The position numbers were made by a program, and so were the translations under genes. A stretch of DNA of 64,000 nt from Candidatus Riesia pediculicola (GTDB lineage Bacteria > Pseudomonadota > Gammaproteobacteria > Enterobacterales > Enterobacteriaceae). Shown piece after piece: positions 1 to 9,547 of the stretch. Where the stretch lies: NCBI RefSeq assembly GCF_002073915.1, contig NZ_CP012841.1:386507-450506 (forward strand), in the 5' to 3' direction. Each line of letters opens with the position of its first letter. The stretch's first letter is position 1. The notes below the pieces were generated by a model. It did not search any database. It saw only the letters and a program-made list of their open reading frames with translations, and was not told the origin of the DNA.

Positions 1-434
1 CCTTCTATTCTTCTAGATATTCCTCCAGCTTTTGGATTGTTTGGCATCAATACAAGGTAACATCCGGCTAAGCTTATGAAAGTTGTCAAAGAAGCTCCTT
101 TATGACCTCTCTCTTCTTTATTGATTTGAATGATAATTTCTTGTCCTTCTTTCAAAATTTCTTTTATATTAGGTTTGGAATTTGCCTTAAATTGATTTGA
201 AAAGTATTCCTTAGAAATTTCTTTGATTGGTAAAAATCCATGTTTCATCGATCCATAGTTTACAAATGCTGCTCCTAAGCTTGGCTCAATTCTAATTACT
301 TTTCCTTTATATATGTTTGATTTTTTTTTTTCACGTCTAATAGTTTCTATATTTAAATCATAAAGACGTTGACCTTCGACAATAGCGACACGAAGCTCTT
401 CCTTTTGAACAGCGTTAATTAACATTCTTTTCAT
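1..434 (-). CDS. rne: Ribonuclease E, N-terminal part (cut by window edge)
   Basis: RNase E is the endonuclease that starts mRNA decay and processes rRNA and tRNA precursors, usually as the scaffold of the degradosome at the membrane. Reading the minus strand from the ATG at 434 gives [18 protein letters not shown] and stays open to the window edge (about 144 codons). It follows the E. coli N-terminus closely, including the S1 RNA-binding domain region ([18 protein letters not shown] at about residues 41-58) and the motif [16 protein letters not shown] near the edge. The catalytic DNase I-like part lies outside the window. It is divergent from rluC, as in E. coli. Codons 35-38 hold an in-frame run of 11 A (321-331). 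The identification is firm; the total length is unknown. Confidence 0.95.
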   Translation of the reverse strand, partial: MKRMLINAVQKEELRVAIVEGQRLYDLNIETIRREKKKSNIYKGKVIRIEPSLGAAFVNYGSMKHGFLPIKEISKEYFSNQFKANSKPNIKEILKEGQEIIIQINKEERGHKGASLTTFISLAGCYLVLMPNNPKAGGISRRIE

Positions 435-786
435 AGTCAAACTCTTTTAAAAAATTCGAAAACTATTAAATTGTTTTTTAAATTGCTATACTTTCTGGAC
501 TTTATTTTAAGAGAGCAGAAAAAAATACTTAAAAATTGATAATCGTATTTTATGATGAAACAACTCTTTATTCGAGCTCATTTTTAAAAGAACAGTTTTT
601 CGATTTTATACAATCAAAAGGTTTACTCTTAAATTTATTTACGTGTTTCTAAAAAAATCATATATTTAACTGTTTGAAAAGGTATAATTTTATTTTAATT
701 AATGTCTCATCTTTTCCAAACAAAACATTAACTTTTTTAATCTAAATTTTCTTATGTTTGTAATATCTTTGTAAGAAGAGAGATTT
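435..786. other. Divergent rne/rluC intergenic region
   Basis: This AT-rich 352-base spacer separates the divergent rne and rluC. In E. coli the long rne 5' leader folds into a hairpin by which RNase E controls its own mRNA; whether that survives here cannot be told by eye. A TATAAT hexamer lies at 683-688 on the rluC strand, but I see no convincing -35 box in front of it. No ORF or RNA gene is visible. Confidence 0.5.
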
Positions 787-1782
787 ATGAAATTATATTC
801 GAAAAATTATAAAAATATAAAGAAATTCAATCTAATTTTTGTGGATGAAAACAGTTTATTTCAAAGAATAGATAACTTTTTAATTAAAAGACTTAAACGT
901 GTTCCGAAAAGATTGATCTATCGTTTGATTCGAATAGGAAAAATAAGAGTTGATGATTCTAAAGTGAATCCAAGTTATAGAGTTCAAAAGGAAGATTTAA
1001 TTAAAATACCGATCTCTCTCTCTTACAGTCAAGATAAATCTATTTCGATTCAAAGAAAAAATTTCTATTGGATTAAAAAAAGGATTCTCTATGAAGATTC
1101 CGAAATTTTAGTTTTAAACAAACCTTCTGGAATTGCAGTACATTCAGGAAGTAAATTTTCCTTCGGTATCATAGAAATTTTAAGAGAAGTCTATTTTCAA
1201 TCGAAATATTTGGAGTTAATTCATAGAATAGATAAAGAAACATCTGGAATATTGTTGATAGCTAAGTCAAGAAATATACTTCAACTCATTCAAAAACAGT
1301 TCTGTTCTCAGAAGATCTTCAAAAAGTATATTGTTTTGGTACATGGGGTTTGGCCATCTAAAATTAAAAGAATTTCGTGTTTTTTAGAAAAAAAAATTTC
1401 TCAAAAAAAAGAAAAAAAAATAGAGATTAAAAAAAATGGGAGAATGTCAGAAACGTTATTTCAGATCAAAGAAAGATTTGCATCTTTTACATTAATGCTA
1501 GCAACTCCAATTACTGGAAGAAAACATCAAATTAGATTACATACAAAAAAAATTAACCATCCAATTGTACTAGATAAAAGATACGGAAATCGAAAATTAG
1601 ATAGAAACTTAAAAGAATCCGGATTAAAAAGATTATTTCTTCATTCTTCCTCAATTACAATGAATCATCCTAAAAAATTAATAAATTTAACATTCGTTTC
1701 TCCAATCGACAAAAATTTAAATGGATGTTTAAATTGGTTGAGAAAAAACGATTGTGTTCGTGGAGATTCTTCTTCTGAATAA
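787..1782 (+). CDS. rluC: 23S rRNA pseudouridine synthase RluC
   Basis: RluC converts uridines 955, 2504 and 2580 of 23S rRNA to pseudouridine (known for E. coli). The 331-residue product has an N-terminal S4-like RNA-binding domain (QRIDNFLIKRLKRVPKRLIYR, about residues 26-46) and the RluA-family catalytic motif HRIDKETSGILLIAK at about 145-159, whose aspartate is the nucleophile. A second family motif, TGRKHQIRLHT, lies near residue 245. It is about 12 residues longer than E. coli RluC, with an extra polar tail. The middle of the gene carries three A runs of 9, 8 and 9 within 33 bases (1388-1420), encoding a lysine-rich segment; the frame stays open. The position beside rne is ancestral. 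Confidence 0.93.
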   Translation: MKLYSKNYKNIKKFNLIFVDENSLFQRIDNFLIKRLKRVPKRLIYRLIRIGKIRVDDSKVNPSYRVQKEDLIKIPISLSYSQDKSISIQRKNFYWIKKRILYEDSEILVLNKPSGIAVHSGSKFSFGIIEILREVYFQSKYLELIHRIDKETSGILLIAKSRNILQLIQKQFCSQKIFKKYIVLVHGVWPSKIKRISCFLEKKISQKKEKKIEIKKNGRMSETLFQIKERFASFTLMLATPITGRKHQIRLHTKKINHPIVLDKRYGNRKLDRNLKESGLKRLFLHSSSITMNHPKKLINLTFVSPIDKNLNGCLNWLRKNDCVRGDSSSE

Positions 1783-2069
1783 CGACTAATTTAATTTTTG
1801 TTTTTCTCAGAAAAATTTGGTTTAATAAAATTTCTTCATTTTCAGAAATTATTTTAATGACAATGTTTTATCATAGAAATATGTTCAAAATTTTAATTTT
1901 GAATACTTATTTTTTTATGTTTATTAAATTTATTTTTGGATAAATTTGAATTTAGTTTGATACTTGAAATTCTCTGAGAGAAAAAATCTTGAAATTTCTT
2001 GATTATTTTAAAGTTTTTGTAATAATCGCTTAAAATAATTAACCTATAATATTTTACAAGGTAAAAAAA

Positions 2070-2234
2070 ATGGCTGTTCAGCAGAATAAAAAAACGAGAT
2101 CTAAAAGAAATATGCGTAGATCTCATGATTTTGTAAAGATTCCGTTATTGTCACTAGATAAAACTACCAAAAAAGTTCATATACGTCATCATATGACAAA
2201 AGATGGTTTTTATCGAGGAAAAAAAATATTTTGA
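2070..2234 (+). CDS. rpmF: 50S ribosomal protein L32
   Basis: L32 is a small protein of the large ribosomal subunit. The 54-residue product starts [20 protein letters not shown] and ends [16 protein letters not shown], matching E. coli L32 (57 residues) nearly throughout. The start is the ATG at 2070, about seven bases after a possible AAGG ribosome binding site. In E. coli it is followed by plsX and fabH; here plsX is missing. In E. coli yceD lies upstream; the 287 bases between rluC and rpmF here hold nothing recognisable. Confidence 0.95.
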   Translation: MAVQQNKKTRSKRNMRRSHDFVKIPLLSLDKTTKKVHIRHHMTKDGFYRGKKIF

Positions 2235-2768
2235 TCTTTTGATTTTTTAATTTATCTTAAATCGACTATTATATTATCATCCTCGGTTTTTAATAATTTA
2301 ATCTTTAAAAAAACTTTTTTCGATCAGAAAGAGAGATACATTCAAATTTGATCCAATATTTCTGAGAAATTTTTTCAAAAATTCTTTCCTTTTTTTATAT
2401 TTCTATAGAAAGTACTTCTTTTAAAAATAAAAAATTTTTCTTTAGGTCTTTCTGAGATATAAAGAAAACCTTTTATTTTTTTAGTGGAGATATTTTCTTC
2501 TTATATTTTAAAGCAGCTGGTATACTAAGTAGATTTTTAAATTTTTTATAAATATATGGATCTGCTCTTCGCAATTTTTTAATTAATGATGAAATAGACT
2601 TTATATGTATTTTTCTATAATTCTCAATTCCTTAATCTATTGGAGAATTTCTATTAGCCGATTTTTTATACATTAATATTATTAAAGTAAGGTACGAATG
2701 TAATTTTCTTTTCATCGTTATGAAATTTCCAACATCTAATTTTGTTATCTAAAAATGATTTGATCAAA
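2235..2768. other. Non-coding stretch at the ancestral plsX position
   Basis: These 534 AT-rich bases between rpmF and fabH hold no convincing ORF. In E. coli and relatives plsX (acyl-ACP:phosphate transacylase, about 356 codons) sits here. I translated part of 2440-2700 and found no PlsX-like motif, so this is best described as eroded spacer, not a recognisable pseudogene. It could hold the promoter of the fab cluster, but I cannot point to one. Confidence 0.6.
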
Positions 2769-3722
2769 ATGTATACAAAAATATTGGGAACTGGAAGCTA
2801 TTTTCCAAAAGAAATCAGAACAAACGAACATTTAGAAAAAATCATTAGTATTACAGACGAATGGATAGTTTCGAGGACAGGTATCAAAGAAAGAAGAATT
2901 GCTGATCAACAAGAAAATGTTTGTACAATGGGAGCTGAAGCTGCGAAAAAAGCTTTAGAAATGGCTAACATCGAAGTTAACAAGATCGATTTAATCATAG
3001 TAGCAACCACATCTTCCACTTATGCTTTTCCAAGTACAGCTTGTCGTATCCAAAGAATACTGGGAGTAAAATGTTGTGCAGCTTTTGATGTTTCAGCAGC
3101 TTGTGCGGGATTTTCCTATGCTTTAAGTATATGTGATCAATATATTAGAAATGGAACTGCTAGTACAGCTTTGATTATCGGATCTGATATGTTATCAAAA
3201 TCTTTGAACCCGAAAGATAAAAATACTATGATTTTGTTTGGAGATGGCGCAGGAGCGATAGTAGTTGTAGTGTCGAAAAAACCAGGAATTTTATCCACTC
3301 ATTTATGTTCTGATGGCAGATTTGAAGATTTTCTGATGCTCGAAAGACAAGAATACAAAAAAGAACATTCTCCTTCCTACATAAAGATGGAGGGAAACGA
3401 AGTTTTTAAGATTGCAGTTAAAAAATTAACTGAAATTTTAGAAAAGACTTTGAAAAAAAATGGATTAGATAGAAATCGGTTGGATTGGTTAGTTCCTCAT
3501 CAATCCAATTTAAGAATTATTCAAGCGATTTCTAAAAAATTAAAGATATCTATGAAAAAGATAATTGTTACTCTAGATAAATATGGAAATACTTCTGCAG
3601 CTTCTGTTCCGACTGCTTTAGATCAAGCTGTAAGAGATGGAAGGATCAAAAAAGGACAAAAGATACTATTAGAATCGTTTGGAGGAGGATTTGTATGGGG
3701 ATCGGCATTGGTAATTTTTTAG
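2769..3722 (+). CDS. fabH: 3-oxoacyl-ACP synthase III (KAS III)
   Basis: FabH condenses acetyl-CoA with malonyl-ACP, the first step of type II fatty acid synthesis in the cytoplasm. From the ATG at 2769 the product is 317 residues, exactly the E. coli length, starting [19 protein letters not shown]. The catalytic triad falls at the standard positions: Cys112 (AACAGF), His244 (VPHQSN) and Asn274 (YGNTSAAS). An in-frame ATG at 2742 would add nine residues with no counterpart in the family and is less likely. The 3' end overlaps fabD by 28 bases. It is the first gene of the fabH-fabD-fabG-acpP cluster. Confidence 0.96.
   Translation: MYTKILGTGSYFPKEIRTNEHLEKIISITDEWIVSRTGIKERRIADQQENVCTMGAEAAKKALEMANIEVNKIDLIIVATTSSTYAFPSTACRIQRILGVKCCAAFDVSAACAGFSYALSICDQYIRNGTASTALIIGSDMLSKSLNPKDKNTMILFGDGAGAIVVVVSKKPGILSTHLCSDGRFEDFLMLERQEYKKEHSPSYIKMEGNEVFKIAVKKLTEILEKTLKKNGLDRNRLDWLVPHQSNLRIIQAISKKLKISMKKIIVTLDKYGNTSAASVPTALDQAVRDGRIKKGQKILLESFGGGFVWGSALVIF
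3681..3688 (+). promoter_or_regulatory. Shine-Dalgarno sequence of fabD inside fabH
   Basis: GGAGGAGG lies six bases before the ATG at 3695. It also encodes the conserved FGGGF glycines at the FabH C-terminus, so part of the match may be forced by the protein. It still supports 3695 as the fabD start and so an 18-residue N-terminal extension. Confidence 0.5.
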
Positions 3723-4681
3723 ACGAAAGAAATTCAATTCGTTTTTCTATGATATTTCCAGGACAGGGGTCTCAATCAGTCGGTATGCTTTCTGAACTAT
3801 CGAGGGAACATTCGGAAGTTCAAAGAACTTTTTCAGAATCTTCTGATATATTGGGATATGATCTTTGGAGAATAGTACAAAAAGATTCTGAAGAAAAATT
3901 GAAAAAAACCAGTATAACTCAACCCGCTATTCTTTCTGCTTCTATCTCTATTCTTAGGGTCTGGAAAAAAATAGGAGGAAGAATGCCGGGAATTATGGCA
4001 GGACATAGTCTGGGAGAATACTCTGCTTTAGTTGGATCAGAAGTGATTAATTTTGAAACTGCTGTTCGATTAGTCGAACTGAGAGGAAAATTAATGGAAG
4101 AATCTGTTCAAAATAAAATAGGAGAAATGTATGCAATTATAGGTTTAGATGAGAGTGTTGTGTCTAGTTTATGTCGAGATATTAGTCGAGATTGTGCAGA
4201 AATAGTATCAATTTCCAGTTTTAACTCTGATAGACAAGTTGTCATATCGGGTCAAATAAAATCGATTAGAAAAGTAGTGGATTTATGTAAAAAGTTGGGT
4301 GCTAATCTAGTTCGTAAACTTCCAGTAAGCGTTCCATCGCATTGTATGTTGATGAAACCAGCAGCAAAAAAATTAAAGAAGTTTATCGAAAAAATACATT
4401 TCAAAACACCTAAGATTGAAGTAATCAATAACGTTAATGCAAAAATTGAACATTCTTCTAATAAAATTAAAGAGTCTTTGATTAAACAAATGTATAGTCC
4501 TGTAAAATGGACAAAAGTGATAGATCTAATTAGTAGAAAAGGATACATTTATTTTTTAGAGATTGGTCCTGGTTCTGTTTTAACGAAACTGAATCGAAGA
4601 ATTTTCGGAAGATCTAGTTCATTTGAAGTGAATGACTTAGAATCTATGAGAATTGCTTTAATCAAGGTAAATGGTGGATGA
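3695..4681 (+). CDS. fabD: Malonyl-CoA:ACP transacylase
   Basis: FabD moves malonyl from CoA to acyl carrier protein, supplying the extender for fatty acid elongation. The product shows the family motifs [12 protein letters not shown] near the N-terminus, the nucleophile elbow [11 protein letters not shown] (serine nucleophile), [12 protein letters not shown] with the catalytic histidine, and NNVNAKIE. The ATG at 3695 inside fabH, behind a GGAGGAGG, gives 328 residues; E. coli FabD has 309. The next ATG, at 3749, would start right at the FPGQG motif and looks too short. Translational coupling to fabH is likely because the genes overlap. Confidence 0.93.
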   Translation: MGIGIGNFLDERNSIRFSMIFPGQGSQSVGMLSELSREHSEVQRTFSESSDILGYDLWRIVQKDSEEKLKKTSITQPAILSASISILRVWKKIGGRMPGIMAGHSLGEYSALVGSEVINFETAVRLVELRGKLMEESVQNKIGEMYAIIGLDESVVSSLCRDISRDCAEIVSISSFNSDRQVVISGQIKSIRKVVDLCKKLGANLVRKLPVSVPSHCMLMKPAAKKLKKFIEKIHFKTPKIEVINNVNAKIEHSSNKIKESLIKQMYSPVKWTKVIDLISRKGYIYFLEIGPGSVLTKLNRRIFGRSSSFEVNDLESMRIALIKVNGG

Positions 4682-4682
4682 T

Positions 4683-5417
4683 ATGAGTTTTAAAGATAAA
4701 TTAGTTCTAGTGACAGGGGCTAGTAATGGTATCGGGATGGAAATATCTAAGTTGTTCGCCAAAAATGAAGCAAATGTGATTGGTACATCAACAAGCATTA
4801 ATGGAGTAAAAAAAATAGATAGTTATCTCAAAAATCGAGGAAAGGGATACATCTTAAATGTTTTAGATAAAGAGTCTATCCAAAAGTTTTTTTTTCAAGT
4901 TGAGCAGGATTTTGGAGAAGTGGATATACTAATTAATAATATTGGAATTGTAAAAGATAATTTATTAGTTAGAATGAAAAGAAAAGATTGGGAAGAAGTT
5001 ATTAAAGTGAATTTAACCTCAATTTTTATTATCTCTAAAAATGTGATTAAATCCATGATGAAAAAACGGTATGGTAGAATCATTTCAATTGGATCTGTGG
5101 TTGGAATGAAAGGAAATCTTGGACAAACTAACTACTCCTCTTCGAAATCTGGAATAATTGGTTTCAGTAAATCTCTTGCTATGGAAGTTGCTAAATATGG
5201 AATTACAGTAAATGTGGTTTCTCCTGGATTCATTGATACTAGAATGACGAAGTTTCTGGATGATAAAAGAAAAAGAAAGATATTATCTCATATTCCTATA
5301 GGTCGTTTCGGAAGCCCCAAAGAAATAGCAAGTGTTGTGGTTTTTCTAGCGTCTGAAGATGCTTCCTATATAACTGGAGAAACAGTGAATGTTAACGGTG
5401 GAATTATGATGATATAG
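4683..5417 (+). CDS. fabG: 3-oxoacyl-ACP reductase
   Basis: FabG is the NADPH-dependent reductase of the fatty acid elongation cycle. From the ATG at 4683 it is 244 residues, the E. coli length; the ATG at 4671 lies inside fabD and adds MVDD without a counterpart. Visible are the Rossmann glycine motif TGASNGIG, the catalytic serine (IGSVVG), the YxxxK pair in TNYSSSKSG and the C-terminal ITGETVNVNGG. The structural NNAG motif reads NNIG, an unusual change. A run of nine T at 4887-4895 lies in the gene but the frame is intact. The start is one base after the fabD stop. Confidence 0.96.
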   Translation: MSFKDKLVLVTGASNGIGMEISKLFAKNEANVIGTSTSINGVKKIDSYLKNRGKGYILNVLDKESIQKFFFQVEQDFGEVDILINNIGIVKDNLLVRMKRKDWEEVIKVNLTSIFIISKNVIKSMMKKRYGRIISIGSVVGMKGNLGQTNYSSSKSGIIGFSKSLAMEVAKYGITVNVVSPGFIDTRMTKFLDDKRKRKILSHIPIGRFGSPKEIASVVVFLASEDASYITGETVNVNGGIMMI

Positions 5418-5502
5418 TCAAGGCTGAAAAAGTTCTTTTTTAGAATGGACATATTGGATTTATTATCGTTTTTTTGAATAAACTAAATGGGAAATACATA
5501 CT

Positions 5503-5772
5503 ATGAATGTTACAATTGAAGAAAGGGTGAAGAAGATAATATCGGATCAACTCGGAGTAAAACTAGAAGACATACTGGACGATTCTTCTTTTGTAGAGGA
5601 TCTCGGTGCTGATTCTTTGGATACGGTTGAATTGGTTATGGCATTAGAAGAGGAATTCGGTATAGAAATACCAGATGAAGAAGCTGAAAAAATTACAACA
5701 GTAAAGTTTGCAATGAAGTACATTCAGAATGAACTAGAGAAGAAAAATAAGAAAAATTTGGAAAATCTCTAA
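5503..5772 (+). CDS. acpP: Acyl carrier protein
   Basis: ACP carries growing acyl chains on a phosphopantetheine arm. The product matches E. coli AcpP almost residue for residue over the first 70 positions, including the modification site in [12 protein letters not shown] (serine of DSL) and the acidic helix II-III region [12 protein letters not shown]. At 89 residues it is longer than the usual 78 because of a lysine- and asparagine-rich C-terminal tail (about residues 75-89). fabF, which follows acpP in E. coli, is absent here; pabC comes next after 196 bases. Confidence 0.97.
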   Translation: MNVTIEERVKKIISDQLGVKLEDILDDSSFVEDLGADSLDTVELVMALEEEFGIEIPDEEAEKITTVKFAMKYIQNELEKKNKKNLENL

Positions 5773-5968
5773 TTGAAAGTTGAAATTTTTTAAAAAATTT
5801 TCATTTGTAGATCGGAAATCATTTGTTCGAAAATATTCGAATGAAACTCTATAAGAATTAAGATCTTTTTAAAATTCCTGTAAATTTTAAGAATTTTTAT
5901 TTATAAACAGTAAAAGTGGATTCATATCTTTTAAAGATTAGTTTTAAACAAATTTTTTGAAAATTTTA

Positions 5969-6802
5969 ATGTATTGGGTTAATGGAAAAAAAGATAATTT
6001 TGTATCCGTCGATGATCGATCGATACAATTCGGGGATGGAGTTTTTACAACCATAAGAATAATGAAAAGAAAGCCACTATTGATCGATGATCACTTAGAA
6101 AGATTGAAAGTTTCTTCTGAACAACTATTCATTAGTGGAACAAATTGGGAAATGGTTGAGAAAAACATACGAGATGCTGCATCGTTTAATTGTGATAATT
6201 TTGCAGTCATTAAAGTCATCCTCAGTAGAGGAAGAAGTGAGAGAGGATATTCAATAAGCAGTCTCTCTGAGAATTCTCCTACTTTAATCGTTTCTTTGAC
6301 AAAATATTCAAAAGATTATAAAAAAAAGAGAATAAACGGAATAGATATAACTTTTAGTGATATTCGAATCAGCAGAAATCATAAGTTATCCAAGATCAAA
6401 CATTTAAATAGGTTAGAGCAGATATTGATAAAAAGACAATCTGACTTGTATAAAGTAGATGAATGTATTGTTTTAGATACTTCGGGAAATTTGATAGGAT
6501 GTTGTTCTTCTAATATTTTTTTTCGTATAAAAAATAAAGTATATACTCCTGATTTATTTTATGCAGGAATAGAAGGAATAATGAGAAAGAAGATCATTGA
6601 TATCTTATATGAAACTGAATATCAAATTTTGTATACGGGAAATTTTCTTCGTGATCTTTTTTTTATTGATGAAATCATCGTTTCCAACTCTTTAATGCCG
6701 ATTTTTTCAGTCAATCGCATTCTTCTTCATAATAAAAGAAGAGTGATATGGAAAAGCAGTTCTAGGAAGTTATTCAACTTTTTGCTTCCTCTAATTTTAT
6801 AA
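5969..6802 (+). CDS. pabC: Aminodeoxychorismate lyase
   Basis: PabC cleaves 4-amino-4-deoxychorismate into pyruvate and p-aminobenzoate, the aromatic part of folate. It is a PLP enzyme of fold type IV: the N-terminus reads MYWVNG, followed by RSIQFGDGVFTT, and the PLP lysine lies in KIKHLNRLEQ near residue 155. The start chosen is the ATG at 5969 (277 residues; E. coli 269), because E. coli begins at the same point; a TTG at 5957 would add four residues. Retention suggests that the cell makes folate, using chorismate from the pathway that includes aroE at 28277-29113. mltG (yceG), which follows it in E. coli, is missing. Confidence 0.94.
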   Translation: MYWVNGKKDNFVSVDDRSIQFGDGVFTTIRIMKRKPLLIDDHLERLKVSSEQLFISGTNWEMVEKNIRDAASFNCDNFAVIKVILSRGRSERGYSISSLSENSPTLIVSLTKYSKDYKKKRINGIDITFSDIRISRNHKLSKIKHLNRLEQILIKRQSDLYKVDECIVLDTSGNLIGCCSSNIFFRIKNKVYTPDLFYAGIEGIMRKKIIDILYETEYQILYTGNFLRDLFFIDEIIVSNSLMPIFSVNRILLHNKRRVIWKSSSRKLFNFLLPLIL

Positions 6803-7070
6803 AGTTCATTTTTTACATTTTTAGAAAATATTGTGTGTAGAATTTTTTCAAGATCTACTAAATTTTTATTTCATTCTACTTGAACGAACAGTTTTATAGA
6901 AGTTTTTAAGTAAACTGAATTTATTTTTTTAGAGTAACATCTCAATCCAGATTCAGAGATAATCACTTCTTAAAATTATCATTAAAGAAAAAAAATTTTT
7001 TTTGATCATTGTGTTTTCGAGGAATATTTTTTATTATCTAAAATTTTAATTATTTGGTTCTCATGATTTT

Positions 7071-7724
7071 ATGAAGAGTTGTTCAAATTTTGGAAGATAT
7101 ATAGTTGTAGAAGGATTGGAAGGATCTGGAAAGACTACAATGATTGGTTTTGTTAAAAAGATGTTGATAAAAGAAGGTTTTGATATCTTGACTGTTAGAG
7201 AGCCTGGAGGAACTCCGATTTCAGAAAAAATTAGAAAGTTAATAAAGAAGAACTTTCCAGAAGAGAAATTTCTAGTTAAAACAGAATTATTTATGTTTTA
7301 TGCAGCTCGAATACAGCTAATGGAAAACATTATACTACCCAATCTGAAATCTGGAAAATGGGTTATCGGAGATAGGAATTTTCTCTCTTCGTATGCTTAT
7401 CAAGGTGGAAAATATGGAGTGAAAGATGATGAAATTGATAAAATAAATAAGATAGCAATAGGAAAATTTCAGCCAGATCTGATCATTTATCTTGATGTTT
7501 TTCCAGAAATAGGAATATCTAGAATTCATGAAAGAAAATCTTCTAAATTGGATAGAATAGAAAAAAGATCGTTAGATTTCTTTCATCAGGTTCGTAATCG
7601 ATATTTAAATATAATAAAAAATCAAAAAGAATTTATGATAATCGATGCTAATCAAGATTTATCTTCAGTAAAGAGACTTTTTCAACATAAAATTTGTAGA
7701 TGGATGAAAAGACTTTATCAGTGA
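7071..7724 (+). CDS. tmk: Thymidylate kinase
   Basis: Tmk phosphorylates dTMP to dTDP, needed for dTTP and DNA synthesis. The P-loop is EGLEGSGKTT (about residues 15-24), followed by VREPGGTPISE, the MFYAAR segment and GDRNFLSSYAYQGG, and the LID-region arginine in KLDRIEKRS. At 217 residues it matches the E. coli enzyme (213). It lies 13 bases before holB, the same pairing as in E. coli, so the two are probably co-transcribed. The 268 bases before it, where yceG used to be, show no gene. Confidence 0.96.
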   Translation: MKSCSNFGRYIVVEGLEGSGKTTMIGFVKKMLIKEGFDILTVREPGGTPISEKIRKLIKKNFPEEKFLVKTELFMFYAARIQLMENIILPNLKSGKWVIGDRNFLSSYAYQGGKYGVKDDEIDKINKIAIGKFQPDLIIYLDVFPEIGISRIHERKSSKLDRIEKRSLDFFHQVRNRYLNIIKNQKEFMIIDANQDLSSVKRLFQHKICRWMKRLYQ

Positions 7725-7737
7725 TAGGACTCTTATA

Positions 7738-8730
7738 ATGAGATGGTATCCCTGGTTAAATCAAGATTATAAAAAAATAATTAGATTACTTAGTCGAAAA
7801 AAGAAATGTTTATCTATATTATTTCACTCAAATTCTGGATTGGGAAGCGATCTTTTAATATATGCAATATCTCGATGGATGATGTGTAGAAAACATTTTG
7901 GAATTATGATCTGTAACAAATGTAGAAATTGTAGAATGATGCTTTCTGGAGTGCATCCAGATTTCTACAGATTAAACACCTCAGAGAAAGGAAATTCTAT
8001 AGGAGTTGAACAAATTCGTGAAATAAATAAAGTTCTGCATCATCATAGCAACTATAACTTTGTTAGAATAATATGGATAAGAAATATCCAGTATCTAACC
8101 AAAGAAGCGAGATATTCCTTAATAAAAACTTTGGAGAATTTTTCAGAAAAAAAAACCTATTTTTTTTTAGAATCTAGTCAAGCCATTTTTAATTTATCTT
8201 CTTTAAGAAGTAAATGTATTTTATATTCTTTAAAAGAACCTCGAAATGAAGTTGTAATAGATTGGTTAAATGAAAATTACAACTTTCCAAAAAAAAATAT
8301 AGCAATAGCGACCAAATTATACTCTGGATCGCCTCTGAATATATTAAATCTTTTGGAAGATCAGAGATGGAAAAATAGAAAAAAGTTCTATTTTAATTTC
8401 GGTAAAAATGTAGTTTGTAGAGGTGATCTTTTAAGTTTTTTCCAAGAATTTAAGAAAAGGAGTGATATCGAAGAGAGAATATTTTTTTTAGTAGTTCTAT
8501 TTTTGGACGTTATAAAATATCAGAAAGATTCTATCTTTTACTGTATCAATCAAGACGAATTTGATTTGATTAAATGTATCAGTAAGAAAATTTCTACGAA
8601 AAAATTGTTAAAAATTGTTGAAAACTTAGAAATTTTGAGAAAGAACTTAATGAGATCTTCTTTTATAAATTTGGATTTAAATATTATTATACAACTTTGT
8701 AATTTACAGATTTGTTTTAAAGAGAGTTAG
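7738..8730 (+). CDS. holB: DNA polymerase III subunit delta'
   Basis: Delta' is the stator of the clamp loader that opens the beta clamp at primer ends. The product (330 residues; E. coli 334) starts MRWYPWLNQDYKKI like the E. coli protein and keeps the zinc-binding cysteines (CNKCRNC near residue 60, plus an upstream Cys in MMCRKH) and the sequence around SLIKTLENFSE that corresponds to the AAA+ core. As usual for delta', no working P-loop is expected. Homopolymer runs of nine A and nine T near 8147-8168 do not break the frame. The gene sits between tmk and ycfH as in E. coli. Confidence 0.93.
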   Translation: MRWYPWLNQDYKKIIRLLSRKKKCLSILFHSNSGLGSDLLIYAISRWMMCRKHFGIMICNKCRNCRMMLSGVHPDFYRLNTSEKGNSIGVEQIREINKVLHHHSNYNFVRIIWIRNIQYLTKEARYSLIKTLENFSEKKTYFFLESSQAIFNLSSLRSKCILYSLKEPRNEVVIDWLNENYNFPKKNIAIATKLYSGSPLNILNLLEDQRWKNRKKFYFNFGKNVVCRGDLLSFFQEFKKRSDIEERIFFLVVLFLDVIKYQKDSIFYCINQDEFDLIKCISKKISTKKLLKIVENLEILRKNLMRSSFINLDLNIIIQLCNLQICFKES

Positions 8731-8739
8731 GAAAAATCT

Positions 8740-9540
8740 ATGTTTCTATCAGATTCACATTGTCATCTACAACATTACAGAAAAAATAATAGCACAAGCC
8801 ATATCGATAAAATTATTTTGGAATCGGTAAATAATGATGTTTTTCATATGCTTTCAGTATCCACAAAACTAGATGATTTTGAAAGATTCAGAATTCGTTC
8901 AGATCTTAAAAAATATGTTTCTTTTTCGTGTGGAGTACATCCACTCATGATAGAGAACAATGAAAATTTTGATGAGATTTTAAGTATTTCTAGGGACAAA
9001 AAGTTTGTCGCAATAGGTGAAACAGGATTGGATTATCATAAGAATCTTTCTGATCGAAATATGATTTTACAGAAATCTTCTTTTTTAAAACATATAGAAA
9101 TAGCTAAAACATTAAGAAAGCCTATTATAGTACATATGAGAAATTCTTTTAAAGATGTCTATCAAATTATTAGAGATGAAGGGATAGAATCATGTGGTGG
9201 CGTAATTCATTGTTTTACAGGAGATAAGAGTCAAATAAAACTTCTTTTAGATCTAGGACTATATATTTCTTTTTCTGGAATAGTTACATTTCAAAATTCT
9301 CATCATGTAAAGGAATCTGTAAAGTTTATTCCAATGGATAGATTGATGATAGAAACAGATTCTCCTTATCTTTCTCCTTATCCTTTGAGGGGGAAAATTA
9401 ATAAACCTAGCAATTTAAAATACATAGCTCATTGCATATCAGACATCAGGAATATAGACATATCAATTTTTGCAGAACAGACTACAAAAAACTTTTTCAA
9501 TCTATTTAAAAACATTAATTCAAATCAAACACTGAGATAA
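8740..9540 (+). CDS. ycfH: TatD-family metal-dependent hydrolase YcfH
   Basis: This is a TIM-barrel metal-dependent hydrolase of the TatD family, probably a DNase-like enzyme; the physiological role of YcfH is not settled. The 266 residues match E. coli YcfH (265). Metal-ligand motifs are visible in order: DSHCHL at the N-terminus, GETGLDYH near residue 93, VHMRN, VIHCFTG and ETDSPYL near residue 205. It is nine bases downstream of holB and seven before hinT, so it is part of the same unit. Confidence 0.93.
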   Translation: MFLSDSHCHLQHYRKNNSTSHIDKIILESVNNDVFHMLSVSTKLDDFERFRIRSDLKKYVSFSCGVHPLMIENNENFDEILSISRDKKFVAIGETGLDYHKNLSDRNMILQKSSFLKHIEIAKTLRKPIIVHMRNSFKDVYQIIRDEGIESCGGVIHCFTGDKSQIKLLLDLGLYISFSGIVTFQNSHHVKESVKFIPMDRLMIETDSPYLSPYPLRGKINKPSNLKYIAHCISDIRNIDISIFAEQTTKNFFNLFKNINSNQTLR

Positions 9541-9547
9541 TTTCATT

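Noticed and set aside
1893..2126. Minus-strand frame overlapping rpmF
   Set aside because: Antisense to the clear rpmF gene and without similarity.
2235..2768. A plsX pseudogene between rpmF and fabH
   Set aside because: I translated part of the stretch and found no PlsX motif; position alone is not enough.
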